Positions 5,741 to 6,308 of a stretch of 6,308 bases of DNA are shown here, piece after piece. The notes below the pieces were generated by a model that saw nothing but the letters and a program-made list of their open reading frames with translations, was not told the DNA's origin and did not search any database. The position numbers and the translations under genes were made by a program. Origin of the DNA: Alphaproteobacteria bacterium (GTDB lineage Bacteria > Pseudomonadota > Alphaproteobacteria > UBA8366). Where the stretch lies: assembly GCA_018665505.1 (NCBI GenBank), contig JABJCS010000102.1, positions 1 to 6,308 on the forward strand, read 5' to 3'. Numbering within the stretch: position 1 is the first letter of the stretch; each line of letters opens with the position of its first letter.

Positions 5741-6307
5741 TTAGTCGTCGAGATAAGGGCGGTCGCCGCAAATTGTTGTGCGGTGCATGAGACGCCGTGC
5801 GTTTTCCTCATCGAACGGCATTGCCTTATGCATACTGGAGCGATTGTCCCAGATTAACACGTCGCCCGGCCGCCAGGTATGGGTGTAGGTGAACTGATCT
5901 TGGGTTGCGAAATCGCAAAGCTCTTCGAGGATCGGCTGGCTTTCTTCTTCGCTCATGCCTTCGAAGTTGCGAATCCAGATTGGGCTGAAGAAGGCGGCTC
6001 GCCGTCCGGTCTCTGGATGAGTGCGCACGCAAGGGTGGGTGACAGGAGGTGTACTATCGATTTGCTCCTGCGTCAGTGCCGGGCGGTGGGCGTTGTACAT
6101 CTCGTGGTTCCAGGGGTAGTCGAAGACGACCTTTTGTTCGGTCAGCCAAACACGTTTATCTTCCGGCAATCCGTCGTGGACCGCGTACATGCTGACAAAT
6201 GAGGTCTCGCCGCCTTCTTCCGTGCATTCCAAGCAATAGAAGACCGACCCTAGGCTCGGTTTTTCGATATAGGCGAGATCGGAATGGTATTGTTTTGAAC
6301 CTCCATA
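5741..6307 (-). CDS. TauD/TfdA-family Fe(II)/2-oxoglutarate-dependent dioxygenase, C-terminal part (5' end beyond the window)
   Basis: The frame is open from the right edge to a TAA at 5743-5741, giving 188 visible residues of a family usually about 280-300 long, so roughly the first third is missing. The start of the visible part, YGGSKQYHSDLAY, supplies the HxD iron ligands (visible His8 and Asp10). IWDNRSSMHKA carries the distal histidine (about residue 160). RRLMHRTTICGDRPY supplies the arginines (about 172 and 176) that bind 2-oxoglutarate and substrate in TauD. Such enzymes hydroxylate small substrates such as taurine or alkyl sulfates, often releasing sulfite or sulfate, but the substrate cannot be read from this fragment, so no gene symbol is given. 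A TTG at 6232 is internal, because the HxD motif lies upstream of it. It lies upstream of bluB on the same strand, separated by the inverted repeat, and has no evident B12 role. Confidence 0.92.
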   Translation of the reverse strand, partial: YGGSKQYHSDLAYIEKPSLGSVFYCLECTEEGGETSFVSMYAVHDGLPEDKRVWLTEQKVVFDYPWNHEMYNAHRPALTQEQIDSTPPVTHPCVRTHPETGRRAAFFSPIWIRNFEGMSEEESQPILEELCDFATQDQFTYTHTWRPGDVLIWDNRSSMHKAMPFDEENARRLMHRTTICGDRPYLDD

Positions 6308-6308
6308 C

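Noticed and set aside
6230..6232. TTG as the start of the dioxygenase gene
   Set aside because: The HxD iron-binding motif lies upstream in the same frame and the frame stays open to the window edge, so the true start lies outside.
1..6308. CRISPR array, insertion sequence, tRNA/rRNA or phage genes
   Set aside because: I saw no spaced direct repeats, transposase motifs or RNA-gene sequences on either strand other than the riboswitch.

Overview
The window is a cobalamin (vitamin B12) biosynthesis locus from what looks like an alphaproteobacterium. The GC content looks moderately high, and codons mostly end in G or C. A CobN-type aerobic cobaltochelatase next to a CobW GTPase, plus an oxygen-dependent BluB lower-ligand synthase, indicates the aerobic B12 pathway. 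This set is typical of Rhodospirillales, Rhizobiales and Rhodobacterales. I cannot name the genus from the sequence.

Layout, left to right. Positions 1-1359 (minus) hold the first 453 codons of cobN, which runs off the left edge. Positions 1363-2415 (minus) are cobW, and 2419-2955 (minus) are the CobU/CobP-type adenosylcobinamide kinase/guanylyltransferase. The cobU, cobW and cobN genes form one tight operon in that order of transcription, with 3-nt gaps at both junctions. The 237 nt before cobU (2956-3192) are not empty: they hold a cobalamin riboswitch, and a hairpin that can mask the cobU ribosome binding site and GTG start. Positions 3193-4239 (minus) are cobT, the NaMN:DMB phosphoribosyltransferase. 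It ends about 10 nt before the riboswitch. cobS (cobalamin synthase, about 4284-5048, plus) diverges from cobT with very little space between them. bluB (5035-5679, minus) converges on cobS with a 14-nt tail overlap. A perfect 13-bp inverted repeat at 5690-5722 separates bluB from the 3' part of a TauD/TfdA-family dioxygenase (5741-6307, minus), which runs off the right edge.

How the genes fit together. CobW and CobN handle cobalt delivery and insertion into the corrin ring. CobU activates adenosylcobinamide as its GDP derivative. BluB makes 5,6-dimethylbenzimidazole from reduced flavin and oxygen, CobT converts it to alpha-ribazole phosphate, and CobS joins the two branches. All four nucleotide-loop genes (cobU, cobT, cobS, bluB) are therefore present. 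The riboswitch stands in front of only cobU-cobW-cobN. The dioxygenase has no evident B12 role and is probably an unrelated neighbour.

Naming caution: Salmonella-style names are used. In the Pseudomonas denitrificans scheme CobU is CobP, CobT is CobU and CobS is CobV. These differ from the CobS and CobT subunits of the cobaltochelatase. I found no sign of an undescribed system. The most notable points are regulatory and architectural.
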